Positions 55,701-63,274 of a stretch of DNA of 64,000 nt are shown one piece after another. This stretch comes from Chitinophaga sp. (GTDB lineage Bacteria; Bacteroidota; Bacteroidia; Chitinophagales; Chitinophagaceae): assembly GCF_017745275.1 (NCBI RefSeq), contig NZ_JAGHZS010000007.1, positions 62,001 to 126,000 on the forward strand. Direction: 5' to 3'. Positions within the stretch are counted from its first letter, which is position 1. Each line of letters starts with the position of its first letter. A program made the translations under genes and the position numbers. The notes below the pieces were generated by a model that was not told the origin of the DNA, did no database searches, and worked only from the letters and a program-made list of their open reading frames with translations.

Positions 55701-55818
55701 CCTGTTCACTTTGTATAAGCACAAAGGCCTGGATCCTGAGCAATCCGTTGGAGGTACTACTTACTATCGCTATCCGGCTATCAAATCTTTATCCGCCGGT
55801 ATTAACCTGAGCTTCTAA
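52726..55818 (+). CDS. SusC-like TonB-dependent transporter (second)
   Basis: A 1030-residue outer-membrane transporter. The signal peptide ends at VFAQ. A carboxypeptidase-regulatory-like domain follows (TRTVTGRVYSAKDNTPLPGA, residues about 20-100), then a TonB-box region (IEIVVAYGTTKKG), a plug with DATSSALYGSRGANGV, and a barrel ending AGINLSF. There is no STN domain. The start at ATG 52726 is chosen for the signal peptide. Only a SusD follows, with no glycosidase, so the substrate could be a peptide, glycan or other polymer. Confidence 0.95.
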   Translation: MLQRLLLVLLLFSAPAVFAQTRTVTGRVYSAKDNTPLPGASVVIKGTTNGTATDADGNFKLSVNDPAATTLQIRFIGMESQEVPISTRPLNIALRSSGKDLGEIEIVVAYGTTKKGSYTGSVSQIKGTELENRQVSSVSKALQGLAAGVQSTSTSGQPGSDATIRIRGVGSINASADPLYVLDGVPYSGSLSAINPSDIESISVLKDATSSALYGSRGANGVIIITTKKGRQQGSVINARVSQGFSKRAVKDYEKVTTDQYFEMYWEALRNGALTNGASPTAAAAQASNRLISRVGINPYGTAFPQPVGTDGKLVAGAKALWDDDWDKAMQQTGHRTQADLSISGATDKSRYYISGGYLNDQGIYLASGFKRYNVRSNVELDAKKWLKVGLNIGGAHSDQQAPPSEDSRTDNYVNYGRLMASFYPIYQRDRTTGAYLLDANGNKMFDYGSYRPSAANTNSNLIGTAPIDKHNYGRDDVSARVYGEATILPGLKFKTSYNADYTATNQHDYTNPTFGFDAEVGGTVEKNATRVFSWTFNNILTYDHTFNEKHHLNVLAGQETYKYTTTFMDGQRSGFSLLGLDELSDAALIKDLQGYTDTYNIYSYLGRAEYDYLGKYFLSGSLRADRSSRFDPRYAWGTFWSLGASWKLTEEDFLKGSSWLNLLTLRASYGAQGNDNLGEDSYYNYLPLLNVNSNLGEGGTYRRILYNDKLKWETNLNLNVGVDYAMFDNRFSGTLEFFQRASKNLLYLRPLPPSMGYSSIAENIGALKNTGFEVTLHGVPVKTKDFSWTVDLNLTHYKNKVTELPQKEIISGTKKLMVGHSIYDFWIRDWAGVDEKTGLPLWYINNPDGTKGKTSNSAAASLYYSKSSLPDLYGGFTNTFNYKDFSLSFMWAYSLGGSVLDNDYLYLLGTGTSAGRSFGPEMLNHWTPQNTKTDVPKLTTVQTNWTATSNRFLYDASYARLKNVNLSYNLPKSLMERAHLNNVTVYLQGDNLFTLYKHKGLDPEQSVGGTTYYRYPAIKSLSAGINLSF

Positions 55819-55822
55819 AAAT

Positions 55823-57310
55823 ATGATCATGAAAAAGAACTTATTTATATTCATCTTCACCGCTCTTCTGCTGGGATCCTGCAGCAAGGACTTCCTGGAA
55901 CCCAAGCCCACCAATGCCATACCCGACACAGAGGTATATAATACCGTAGATAATGTGGAAACGGTGATTAACGGTACGTGGTCGTATATGTTCGAAGAGT
56001 TTTTCACTTATGCAGTACCCGGCTTTAAATCCCTGCATCTTACCAGCGATGCCATGGGTAATGATGTGGCAGTAGTACCACAGGTGTACGGATTGTATGG
56101 TTCCTACTCTTACACAGAGATGGTAGATAATACCAAGAACCGCGTAAATGCCTTCTGGACCATCCTTTACAAAGTAATTGATAACACTAATAACATCATC
56201 GCCCGTATTGATAAAGCAGCAGGAGATGATGGAAAAAGAGCGCGTATCAAAGGACAGGCTTATGCCCTGCGTGCATTCTGTTATCTGAACCTGGCTTCTT
56301 TCTACCAGTTTAATACCACCGGTGCAGAAAAGGCAGTGCCCATTTACCTGGAACCTACTACTACCACTTCTGTAGGCAAACCAAGAGCAACCGTTGCTGA
56401 GGTATACAAACAGGTAATAGCAGACCTGCAGGCCGCATTGCCGTTGCTGAAAGATTATCAGCGTAATCCCAGTCAGAAATGGAAAATTGATGCGAACATA
56501 GCCAATGGATTATTGGCAAGAGCTTATCTCTATAATCATCAGTGGGATCTGGCTATTCCAGCTGCTGTAGCGGCCCGTAACGGTTACCCATTGATGTCCG
56601 GAGATGATTACAATAAGGGCTTCAATGACCTGAGTAATACTGAGTGGATCTGGGGACACGGGCAAACACCCAACCAGAGCAACGCCAGCTATAACTTCCA
56701 TTTCCTCGATGTATCTACACCGGCAGCTTACTACCAGAGTTTTGCGTGCGACCCTTACTTCCAGAATTTCTTTGACAGCAGCGACGTACGCTTTCGCTTG
56801 TTCAGCTGGAACAGCGATGGTTACCTGCTCTATAAGAAATTCCGTTTCCGCGATGCTACCGCGTTGATCGGCGACCTGGTACTGATGCGCGCAGCAGAAA
56901 TGTACCTGATTGAAGCAGAAGCATATGCCCGTATAGGTAATACTGATAAAGGAGCAGCCGCATTGAATGCATTACGTACGGCCCGCAATGCCACCCTGTA
57001 TAAAGGGGGAGGTAACCTGGTAGATTCTGTGCTGGTAGAAAGAAGGAAAGAATTATGGGGAGAAGGATTTTCATTGTCTGACATTATTCGTACAGGCGCT
57101 CCCGTTATAAGGAAACCATTCCTTTCTTATACCGGGGAAGACAGTCTCGTTACCGTTATTCAGCCTGATGGCAGTCAGGATAAGGTAGCCGGACAGGGAC
57201 ACACTACCCTGAAGCTACCCGACGGCAATCCATTTACGCCGAAAAACAATTACTACCTGTTTGCCATCCCGGTAACGGAAGTGCAGAATAATCCCAATCT
57301 AAATAAGTAA
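55823..57310 (+). CDS. SusD-like lipoprotein (second)
   Basis: The 495-residue partner of the preceding SusC. The lipobox is LLLGSCSK (Cys about 20), followed by DFLEPKPTNAIPDTEVY, TPR helices (RIKGQAYALRAFCYLNLASFYQF), AAEMYLIEAEAYARIG and the C-terminal ERRKELWGEGFSLSDIIR. ATG 55829 is an alternative start. It starts 4 nt after the SusC stop and is followed by a strong terminator, so this is a two-gene operon. Confidence 0.95.
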   Translation: MIMKKNLFIFIFTALLLGSCSKDFLEPKPTNAIPDTEVYNTVDNVETVINGTWSYMFEEFFTYAVPGFKSLHLTSDAMGNDVAVVPQVYGLYGSYSYTEMVDNTKNRVNAFWTILYKVIDNTNNIIARIDKAAGDDGKRARIKGQAYALRAFCYLNLASFYQFNTTGAEKAVPIYLEPTTTTSVGKPRATVAEVYKQVIADLQAALPLLKDYQRNPSQKWKIDANIANGLLARAYLYNHQWDLAIPAAVAARNGYPLMSGDDYNKGFNDLSNTEWIWGHGQTPNQSNASYNFHFLDVSTPAAYYQSFACDPYFQNFFDSSDVRFRLFSWNSDGYLLYKKFRFRDATALIGDLVLMRAAEMYLIEAEAYARIGNTDKGAAALNALRTARNATLYKGGGNLVDSVLVERRKELWGEGFSLSDIIRTGAPVIRKPFLSYTGEDSLVTVIQPDGSQDKVAGQGHTTLKLPDGNPFTPKNNYYLFAIPVTEVQNNPNLNK

Positions 57311-57314
57311 TAAG

Positions 57315-57358
57315 TAAATAGAAAAAGGACGGTAGCGATACCGTCCTTTTTCTATTTA
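57315..57358. terminator. Strong terminator with GCGA tetraloop
   Basis: Perfect 20-bp arms (57315-57334 and 57339-57358) closed by GCGA, a GNRA tetraloop, between convergent SusD and methyltransferase genes. Confidence 0.88.
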
Positions 57359-57368
57359 TGTTGTCATT

Positions 57369-57932
57369 TTAATAAATCCAGGGAATGATTCTGCTGGTGT
57401 GTTTCATGTAGTTCGTATATTCTTCTCCAAACTGCGCTGCCAGCATTTTTTCTTCTACACTGATCCGGTAAATAAACACGGTCAATACCGGGATAAATAC
57501 TACGGCCAATGCCAGCCAGTTATTGAGTGATAGACCAAAGCCCAGGAAAGACAATAACGATCCCGCATACGCCGGATGCCGTATCACACCATATATGCCA
57601 TCTTTTTTCAGGTAATGATCTTTGCGGATCGTCACCACAACGGTAAACAGTCGCCCCAGCTGCATAATAGATATGAAACGCAGTATCATCCCCAGCAATA
57701 TAACGGATAGGCCTATACGAGGCATAAGCACGCCTTCCAGGATATAAAAGTGCGTTTTAAAGCCCACGTACATAGCGATATTTATAAACACAATAATGAC
57801 GATCCATATATAAGCCAGGCTGCCTTTGTCCTGCTTCTTTTTATCGGCCTGGTCACCGGCCCAAAGAATCCGGTGCAATAATATTTCGGAAAAAAACCAC
57901 GCGAAATAGATAATGGAGGATAGCATATTCAT
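57369..57932 (-). CDS. ICMT/PEMT-like membrane methyltransferase family protein
   Basis: An approximately 187-residue protein with five or so membrane helices and the family C-terminal pattern GIYGVIRHPAYAG ... EEKMLAAQFGEEYTNYMKHTSRIIPW. This is characteristic of isoprenylcysteine O-methyltransferase-like and phospholipid N-methyltransferase-like proteins. The substrate in bacteria is unknown. The frame extends to 57989, but ATG 57932 or 57926 begins the hydrophobic N-terminus. Divergent from the thioredoxin gene. Confidence 0.85.
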   Translation of the reverse strand: MNMLSSIIYFAWFFSEILLHRILWAGDQADKKKQDKGSLAYIWIVIIVFINIAMYVGFKTHFYILEGVLMPRIGLSVILLGMILRFISIMQLGRLFTVVVTIRKDHYLKKDGIYGVIRHPAYAGSLLSFLGFGLSLNNWLALAVVFIPVLTVFIYRISVEEKMLAAQFGEEYTNYMKHTSRIIPWIY

Positions 57933-58017
57933 ATTGTAAAGGATATTGGAACAGTGTATGTGAGCGCTATTATGTTTTCTGGTTTTCAAAAAGGTACGTA
58001 ATTTTAGTTACATTAAA

Positions 58018-58326
58018 ATGTGTGCTATGGAAAATCTGCAAGCAATATTACAGTCTCCCACACCGGTATTGATTGATTGTTTTGCCACCTGGTGCGGACC
58101 TTGCCAGATGGTACCACCAATATTGAAGGAGGTGAAGGAAAAAATGGGAGATCAGTTGAGAATTATTAAGATAGATATCGATAAGAACCAACAGCTATCC
58201 GCGCAATGGCAGATCAGTAGTGTACCTACGCTGTTGCTTTTTCGCGGTGGCAAACTGGTATGGCGCCAGAGTGGGGTAGTACCGGCGCATCAGTTACTGC
58301 CGATTCTCAAACAACATTTGTCGTAG
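58018..58326 (+). CDS. Thioredoxin family protein
   Basis: A 102-residue thioredoxin with active site WCGPC (25-29), the FATWCGPCQMVPPILKEV helix and the cis-proline loop SVPTLLLF. Cytoplasmic protein disulfide reductase. ATG 58027 is an alternative start. Its TAG stop (58324-58326) is followed directly by the AGC modules of repeat element D. Confidence 0.95.
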   Translation: MCAMENLQAILQSPTPVLIDCFATWCGPCQMVPPILKEVKEKMGDQLRIIKIDIDKNQQLSAQWQISSVPTLLLFRGGKLVWRQSGVVPAHQLLPILKQHLS

Positions 58327-58447
58327 AGCAGAAAGCATAAAGCAGAAAGCAAAAAGCTATTGTAGCGAATGAACAGAGCGGGTAAATAATTTAAATACCC
58401 GCTCTGTTCATTCGCTACAATAGCTTTTTGCTTTCTGCTTTATGCTA
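58327..58447. repeat. AGC-heptad inverted repeat, element D
   Basis: Perfect 51-nt arms (58334-58384 and 58396-58446) with an 11-nt loop. Left-arm modules: AGCAGAA, AGCATAA, AGCAGAA, AGCAAAA, AGCTATT, then core GTAGCGAATGA. It fills the entire gap between two convergent genes: it starts right after the thioredoxin TAG, and its right end contributes to the TAG stop of the lipoprotein gene (58445-58447). Confidence 0.92.
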
Positions 58448-59596
58448 TATCCTGTTATAATAACTCTGCAAATCCCGGGTGAGCACATCGTAAATAGGTC
58501 GTGTGAACTCCATGAATAGGTCGGTAGGCGGCGGAGGGGGCATATCCTGGCCACCCATCAGGCGTTTATCTTCATCACTTAATGCTCTTTCATCGCCACG
58601 GAAGGTGCCAAACTGGTTTACCCAGGTATAGCTACCTGGAATACGATCCTGCCGGAGAAGCTGTCCGTTGCTGGTATTGGTAATCTGGTAATCCAGCAGT
58701 CCTTTGGACACCACCGTTTTTTTAGTGATATACAGCGTGGCGGTAACCACCCTGTAATAGGGGATTTCTTTACCCGTAGAATCTTTGGTAGTGCCGGCAA
58801 CTATTTCTTTAGATACATTGCGTTCCACGCGGTCTACATAAGTTTGTCCGACTATGAAGTCAAAGAAACGCAGGGAGATATATTCATCAGGATACAGGTT
58901 CGCGTTTCGAACAGTGCGTTCATCGTAGAACTGTACAAACTGATTGATATTGCGTTGCTGGAGATTTCTCACCAGGTAATCACGGAATTGGTCGGCGGAG
59001 AACTGGAAGTAGGGAGAGCGCACTTCAATCTGGCTGACAGCTACGTTGATAACACCCAACTGGAAAGCTTCATCCTTCCGTTGTTGTGCATCGCGGTAAT
59101 TGGGAACCAGCTTGAGGGCGGCGGCAAACTCTTCGTATGCCTGTCGGGCACTGGCTTTATCGCCCCGGTCCAGTAACGACATACCCCGGCCGTAGCGGGT
59201 TTCAGCTGCATTTTCCTGTGCGCCGGTGATGGCATTCCGGTAATCTTTCGGCTGTACCAGGCGAAGAGCAGCAGGGGAGCTGTGGATGGCGTTATAAAGA
59301 TTTTGCAACGCCCGGTATTCATTACGGACGGCTTCCCATTTCAGATCATTATTAGAGCGCAGGAGTTCATTGACCCGGTCTTCCCGGCTCAACTGGGCCT
59401 GTTTATAAGCATCAGGCAACATCCGGGTAGCGGTAGCATCCTGGGGTTTACGTTGCAGCTTCTTGACGAACGCACTTACTGCGTCATCGTATCTGCCTTT
59501 GTTATATAATTTTTCGCCTGATCTGCAGGAAAGAAAGCAAGTGTAGAGGAAAATGGCGGCTACGCTCAGTAGCTGCCTCCAGTATAATTTTTTCAA
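58445..59596 (-). CDS. Lipoprotein with N-terminal tetratricopeptide-like repeats
   Basis: The 383-residue lipoprotein has a signal peptide and lipobox (CFLSCRS, Cys about 24). TPR-like helices follow (GEKLYNKGRYDDAVSAFVKKL, about 26-60, and RGMSLLDRGDKASARQAYEEF, about 137-160). The C-terminal half is beta-rich and unrecognised, with a PPPPP stretch near 356. Probably an envelope assembly factor, perhaps on the periplasmic face of the outer membrane. Function unknown. Stands before smpB in the same direction (51-nt gap). Confidence 0.75.
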   Translation of the reverse strand: MKKLYWRQLLSVAAIFLYTCFLSCRSGEKLYNKGRYDDAVSAFVKKLQRKPQDATATRMLPDAYKQAQLSREDRVNELLRSNNDLKWEAVRNEYRALQNLYNAIHSSPAALRLVQPKDYRNAITGAQENAAETRYGRGMSLLDRGDKASARQAYEEFAAALKLVPNYRDAQQRKDEAFQLGVINVAVSQIEVRSPYFQFSADQFRDYLVRNLQQRNINQFVQFYDERTVRNANLYPDEYISLRFFDFIVGQTYVDRVERNVSKEIVAGTTKDSTGKEIPYYRVVTATLYITKKTVVSKGLLDYQITNTSNGQLLRQDRIPGSYTWVNQFGTFRGDERALSDEDKRLMGGQDMPPPPPTDLFMEFTRPIYDVLTRDLQSYYNRI

Positions 59597-59647
59597 AGGG
59601 ATTATTTTTATAAGGATATGTTTGCCTGCTATAGTCCCTGCTCCAGC

Positions 59648-60085
59648 CTATTTGTATTGCCTTCTCAGTTCACGGTCTGCCTCCCGTTCTTTAATGGAGT
59701 CACGTTTATCATGCAGCTTTTTACCTTTACCAACACCAATTTCAATTTTGGCAAGACTCTTATCTGTGATAAATATGCGCAGTGGTACAATAGTGTAGCC
59801 GCGTTCTTTAATTTTATTTTCGATTTTTCTTAATTCACGCTTTGTCAGCAACAACTTGCGCTCGCGTAAGGGGTCATGGTTGGAGGAGGTGCCATGGGAA
59901 TACTCTGCAATATGCAAGCTTTTTACAAACAATTCTCCTTTGGAAAAATAGCAGAATGAATCATTGAAACTCACCTTATTGGCACGAATAGATTTGATTT
60001 CCGTTCCCAGCAATACCATCCCGGCAATATATTTATCTTCTATTGCGTACTCGAAATATGCCGATCTGTTCTTTAATTCTGCCAT
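59648..60085 (-). CDS. smpB: SsrA-binding protein SmpB
   Basis: A 145-residue tmRNA-binding protein needed for trans-translation of stalled ribosomes. The diagnostic stretches are EDKYIAGMVLLGTEIKSIRANKVSFNDSF, HGTSSNHDPLRERKLLL and the basic C-terminal tail KKLHDKRDSIKEREADRELR that enters the empty mRNA channel. The length is normal. Only 5 nt separate its ATG from repeat element E, so E lies in its leader or promoter. Confidence 0.97.
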   Translation of the reverse strand: MAELKNRSAYFEYAIEDKYIAGMVLLGTEIKSIRANKVSFNDSFCYFSKGELFVKSLHIAEYSHGTSSNHDPLRERKLLLTKRELRKIENKIKERGYTIVPLRIFITDKSLAKIEIGVGKGKKLHDKRDSIKEREADRELRRQYK

Positions 60086-60090
60086 TTTGA

Positions 60091-60203
60091 AGCGATTAGC
60101 TTTTTAGCGCCTAACCTTTAGCTATTAATAAATGCAGCGAAGATCAACATAACATATTCTTCGCTGCATTTATTAATAGCTAAAAGCTAACGGCTAACAG
60201 CTA
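60091..60203. repeat. AGC-heptad inverted repeat, element E
   Basis: Perfect 27-nt inner arms (60117-60143 and 60158-60184), 14-nt loop, with outer modules that match other copies (AGCTGTT, AGCCGTT, AGCTTTT on the right arm read in reverse; AGCGATT on the left). Core: AATGCAGCGAAGA. Its right end includes the TAG stop of accD (60201-60203). Confidence 0.88.
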
Positions 60204-61049
60204 GTTTTTAAATATAGTCAGCAAACTTGCCAACTTCGTCTTTAATTCTTTTCTATCCATGATAAAATCCAGGAAACCGTGCTCCAACAGGAACTCAGCA
60301 CTCTGGAAGCCAGCAGGCAGATCTTTCTTAATCGTTTCTTTAATAATCCTCGGACCCGCAAAACCAATCAGTGCGCCTGGTTCTGCAATGTTCAGGTCGC
60401 CCAGCATCGCATAGGAAGCGGTTACACCACCCGTAGTCGGATCGGTCATTAAAGAGATATAAGGAAGTCTGGCATTGGCCAATTGCGTGAGCTTGGCAGA
60501 AGTTTTAGCCATCTGCATGAGAGAGAAAGCACTCTCCATCATACGCGCACCACCTGACTTGGAAATGATCATCAACGGTTTTTTGTTCACGATGCAATAG
60601 TCAATGGAACGGGCAATTTTTTCACCCACTACCGATCCCATAGAGCCGCCAATGAAGTTAAAATCCATACAAGCCACTACGAGGTCGTTACCTAATACTT
60701 TTCCGGAACCTACCGTCATCGCATCTTTCAGCCCGGATTTCTTCTGCGCATCTTTCAGCCGGTCGCCATAAGGCTTCAAATCCTTAAAGCCGAGGAAGTC
60801 CGTTGGATATATATTTGGAAACAGTTCCTCGAACTGGTTGTTGTCAAATATGATCTCAAAATACTCTGCAGAGTTAATACGGTTATGATAATTACACTTA
60901 TCACACACATAGAAATGCTCTTTCAGATCCTTTACAGTAACGGTTTTCTTACAGTTAGGACACTTGTGCCACAAACCATCCGGTGCTTCTTTCTTTTCAC
61001 TGGTGGTGGTAGAGATGCCTTGTTTAATTCGCTTAAACCAGCTTGACAT
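60201..61049 (-). CDS. accD: Acetyl-CoA carboxylase carboxyltransferase subunit beta
   Basis: The 282-residue AccD makes malonyl-CoA with AccA and biotin carboxylase. The N-terminal zinc ribbon cysteines are at 30, 33, 49 and 52 (CPNC ... CDKC). The crotonase-like core contains MDFNFIGGSMGSVVGEKIARSID and KSGGARMMESAFSLMQMAKT. It is flanked by repeat elements on both sides (E at its stop, F upstream of its start). Fatty acid synthesis, cytoplasm. Confidence 0.97.
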   Translation of the reverse strand: MSSWFKRIKQGISTTTSEKKEAPDGLWHKCPNCKKTVTVKDLKEHFYVCDKCNYHNRINSAEYFEIIFDNNQFEELFPNIYPTDFLGFKDLKPYGDRLKDAQKKSGLKDAMTVGSGKVLGNDLVVACMDFNFIGGSMGSVVGEKIARSIDYCIVNKKPLMIISKSGGARMMESAFSLMQMAKTSAKLTQLANARLPYISLMTDPTTGGVTASYAMLGDLNIAEPGALIGFAGPRIIKETIKKDLPAGFQSAEFLLEHGFLDFIMDRKELKTKLASLLTIFKN

Positions 61050-61123
61050 ATTTTGCTATTAGATTAGAAAATAGTGGTGCAAGATACGAATTATCGTATA
61101 AAGCCAAAAACATAACAATAAAA

Positions 61124-61252
61124 AGCTTAAAGCATAAAGCTGAAAGCAAAAAGCTATTGTAGCGAAGATGACAATATATTGTACTAAAAAATATATCATC
61201 GCTCTAATCTCCGTTACAATAGCTTTTTGCTTTCAGCTTTTTGCTTTAAGCT
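61124..61252. repeat. AGC-heptad inverted repeat, element F
   Basis: 38-nt arms (61124-61161 and 61215-61252) with one mismatch, then weaker pairing toward the centre. Modules: AGCTTAA, AGCATAA, AGCTGAA, AGCAAAA, AGCTATT, core GTAGCGAAGATGA. It begins 5 nt beyond the aldolase stop and lies upstream of accD. Confidence 0.88.
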
Positions 61253-61257
61253 CTTCC

Positions 61258-62325
61258 TTACGCGTTTCTGTTGATGCAATTCAGATCACGGAATGCTTCT
61301 TCCAGGCGCTTTACAAAGGTTTCTTCACCTTTGCGCAGCCATACGCGTGGATCGTAGTATTTTTTATTTGGCTTATCTGCGCCTTCCGGATTACCCAGCT
61401 GACCCTGCAGATAGTCTTTTTTCGCTTCGTAGAAGTCGTGTACACCTTCCCAGAAAGCCCATTGCATGTCGGTATCAATATTCATTTTGATAACGCCATA
61501 GCCCAGTGCTTCAGTGATCTGATGCTTTGGAGAACCGCTACCACCATGGAATACGTAGTATACTGGTTTAGCAGCAGTTTTGTATTTTGCCTGGATAAAT
61601 TCCTGGCTGTTGTGCAGGATTACCGGGCGTAATTCTACGTTACCAGGGCTGTAAACGCCGTGTACGTTACCAAAAGCCGCAGCTACGGTGAAACGTGGAC
61701 CTACTTTAGATAAGATTTCATAAGCATAAGCCACTTCTTCCGGTTGTGTATACAGTTTGGAATTGTCTACGCCAGAGTTATCTACCCCATCTTCTTCACC
61801 ACCGGTTACGCCCAGTTCAATTTCGATAGACATACCCAGCTTATTCATTCTCTCAAAATATTTATGAGAAATTTCGATGTTTTCCGCAATAGGCTCTTCA
61901 GACAGATCCAGCATGTGAGAGCTGTACAGTGGCTGACCGTGGAGTTTGAAATATTGTTCACCCGCATCCAGCAAACCATCGATCCATGGTAACCATTTTT
62001 TAGCAGCATGGTCAGTATGTAATACTACCGGTACACCATAATATTTAGCTACTTCATGTACGTGCTTTGCGCCGGAGATACCACCTGCAATGTTCGCCTG
62101 CAGCTTATCATTAGGCATACCTTTACCTGCAAAAAATTGTGCACCGCCGTTAGAAAACTGAATAATAACCGGTGAATTTACTTTAGCAGCTGTTTCCAGT
62201 ACCGCATTCACGGAGTTAGTTCCCACAACATTCACGGCAGGCATAGCAAATCCGTTGTCTTTGGCATCGTTATACAGCGCATCCAGCTCTTCGCCGAATA
62301 GTACGCCAGCTCTGTATTTTCCCAT
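61258..62325 (-). CDS. fba: Class II fructose-bisphosphate aldolase
   Basis: A 355-residue zinc-dependent aldolase of glycolysis and gluconeogenesis. Family markers: VVLHTDHAAKKWLPWIDGLLDAG (zinc His), EIELGVTGGEEDGVDNS and YVFHGGSGS with INMDTDMQ-like KMNIDTDMQWAFWEG. The length matches the FbaA (class IIA) type. A -7 box (TATATTTG) is at 62364-62357 on its strand. Repeat element F follows its stop. Confidence 0.96.
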   Translation of the reverse strand: MGKYRAGVLFGEELDALYNDAKDNGFAMPAVNVVGTNSVNAVLETAAKVNSPVIIQFSNGGAQFFAGKGMPNDKLQANIAGGISGAKHVHEVAKYYGVPVVLHTDHAAKKWLPWIDGLLDAGEQYFKLHGQPLYSSHMLDLSEEPIAENIEISHKYFERMNKLGMSIEIELGVTGGEEDGVDNSGVDNSKLYTQPEEVAYAYEILSKVGPRFTVAAAFGNVHGVYSPGNVELRPVILHNSQEFIQAKYKTAAKPVYYVFHGGSGSPKHQITEALGYGVIKMNIDTDMQWAFWEGVHDFYEAKKDYLQGQLGNPEGADKPNKKYYDPRVWLRKGEETFVKRLEEAFRDLNCINRNA

Positions 62326-62356
62326 ACTCTGATATGTGTTTTATTTTTTAGGAAAG

Positions 62357-62364
62357 CAAATATA
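62357..62364 (-). promoter_or_regulatory. -7 box of the aldolase gene
   Basis: TATATTTG on the minus strand matches TAnnTTTG, 31 nt before the ATG. Confidence 0.5.
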
Positions 62365-62461
62365 AGGAGTTAAATACAAGATTTATAGCGAAAAGTAAGT
62401 GCTTATGTATTAAATGTACGGACAGAAAAACGTATTTTACCCGATCATAACCCACCACGAT

Positions 62462-63274
62462 ATGAAATTATGCCTTGCCCTGTTAAGTGTTATATTCCTG
62501 CATATGCCCGTTGCTAAAGCATTTGAGGGCCCTGCTACAGATTCACTGCTCTTCTATACTTCTTTTGATGGCACCCGCATTCATTACACGGTGAAAGGAA
62601 ACGGTCAGCCGGTATTATTAATACATGGTTTTATTGTAGACGGAGAGGGCTGGAAGAAAACGGCGGTTTACGATTCCCTGTTATCACATGGCTGTAAGGT
62701 AATTACCCTGGATTTGCGTGGGAACGGGGCTTCAGATCATCCGCACGACAGTATCGCTTACCTGCATGATGCAGAAGCCAGAGATATGATGGGGCTCATG
62801 ACTTACCTGGGCATCAACAGCTACCAGGTGGTCAGCTATTCGCGTGGTGCTATTATAGCTGCCCGTTTGCTGGTATTGGATCCCCGGGTACGTAGCGCCG
62901 TATTGGGTGGCACAGGTGCAGGTTTCACAGACCCTGCCTGGCCGCGTCGCTTAAAGTTTTATGACGCACTTTCCGGGAAGGACGTACCGGAGCTGGCTGC
63001 CATGGTGAAAAATGTACAGAAAGCCGGCCTGGATCAACGCGCCCTGGCATTGATGCAGTTTGGCCAACCCGCTACTACGCCGAAGGAGCTGGCCAGCGTG
63101 CAACAACCAGTACTGGTATTGGGAGGGAATAAGGACGAAGACAATGATACCGGCGGATCACTGGCAGCTATGATGCCGGCAGGCATGCACGGCACAGTAC
63201 CGGGCGACCATAACACAGTATGGCGTTCGGCGCCTTTCGCCGCCTGGGTATTGGATTTTCTGCAAAATCATTAA
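62462..63274 (+). CDS. Secreted alpha/beta hydrolase
   Basis: A 270-residue hydrolase with a signal peptide (MKLCLALLSVIFLHMPVAKA). The oxyanion-type HGF is in VLLIHGFIVDGEGW, and the nucleophile Ser is in VSYSRGA (the first Gly of the usual GxSxG is Ser). The acid residue is probably in LGGNKDEDND, and the His is in GDHNTVW. The substrate is unknown; esterase-like. The start at ATG 62462 gives the signal peptide, with upstream frame to 62414 less likely. It overlaps the convergent Rieske gene by 4 nt. Confidence 0.87.
   Translation: MKLCLALLSVIFLHMPVAKAFEGPATDSLLFYTSFDGTRIHYTVKGNGQPVLLIHGFIVDGEGWKKTAVYDSLLSHGCKVITLDLRGNGASDHPHDSIAYLHDAEARDMMGLMTYLGINSYQVVSYSRGAIIAARLLVLDPRVRSAVLGGTGAGFTDPAWPRRLKFYDALSGKDVPELAAMVKNVQKAGLDQRALALMQFGQPATTPKELASVQQPVLVLGGNKDEDNDTGGSLAAMMPAGMHGTVPGDHNTVWRSAPFAAWVLDFLQNH

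Noticed and set aside
37955..61252. Possible CRISPR array or integron attC sites
   Set aside because: The repeats are isolated palindromes in separate gaps, without regular spacers, cas genes or an integrase.
37955..61252. Ordinary rho-independent terminators
   Set aside because: Ordinary terminators in this window (41749, 42838, 57315) have unrelated sequences. The AGC elements share modules and a core, and element B lies between two gene starts. Termination could still be a secondary function for C, D and F.
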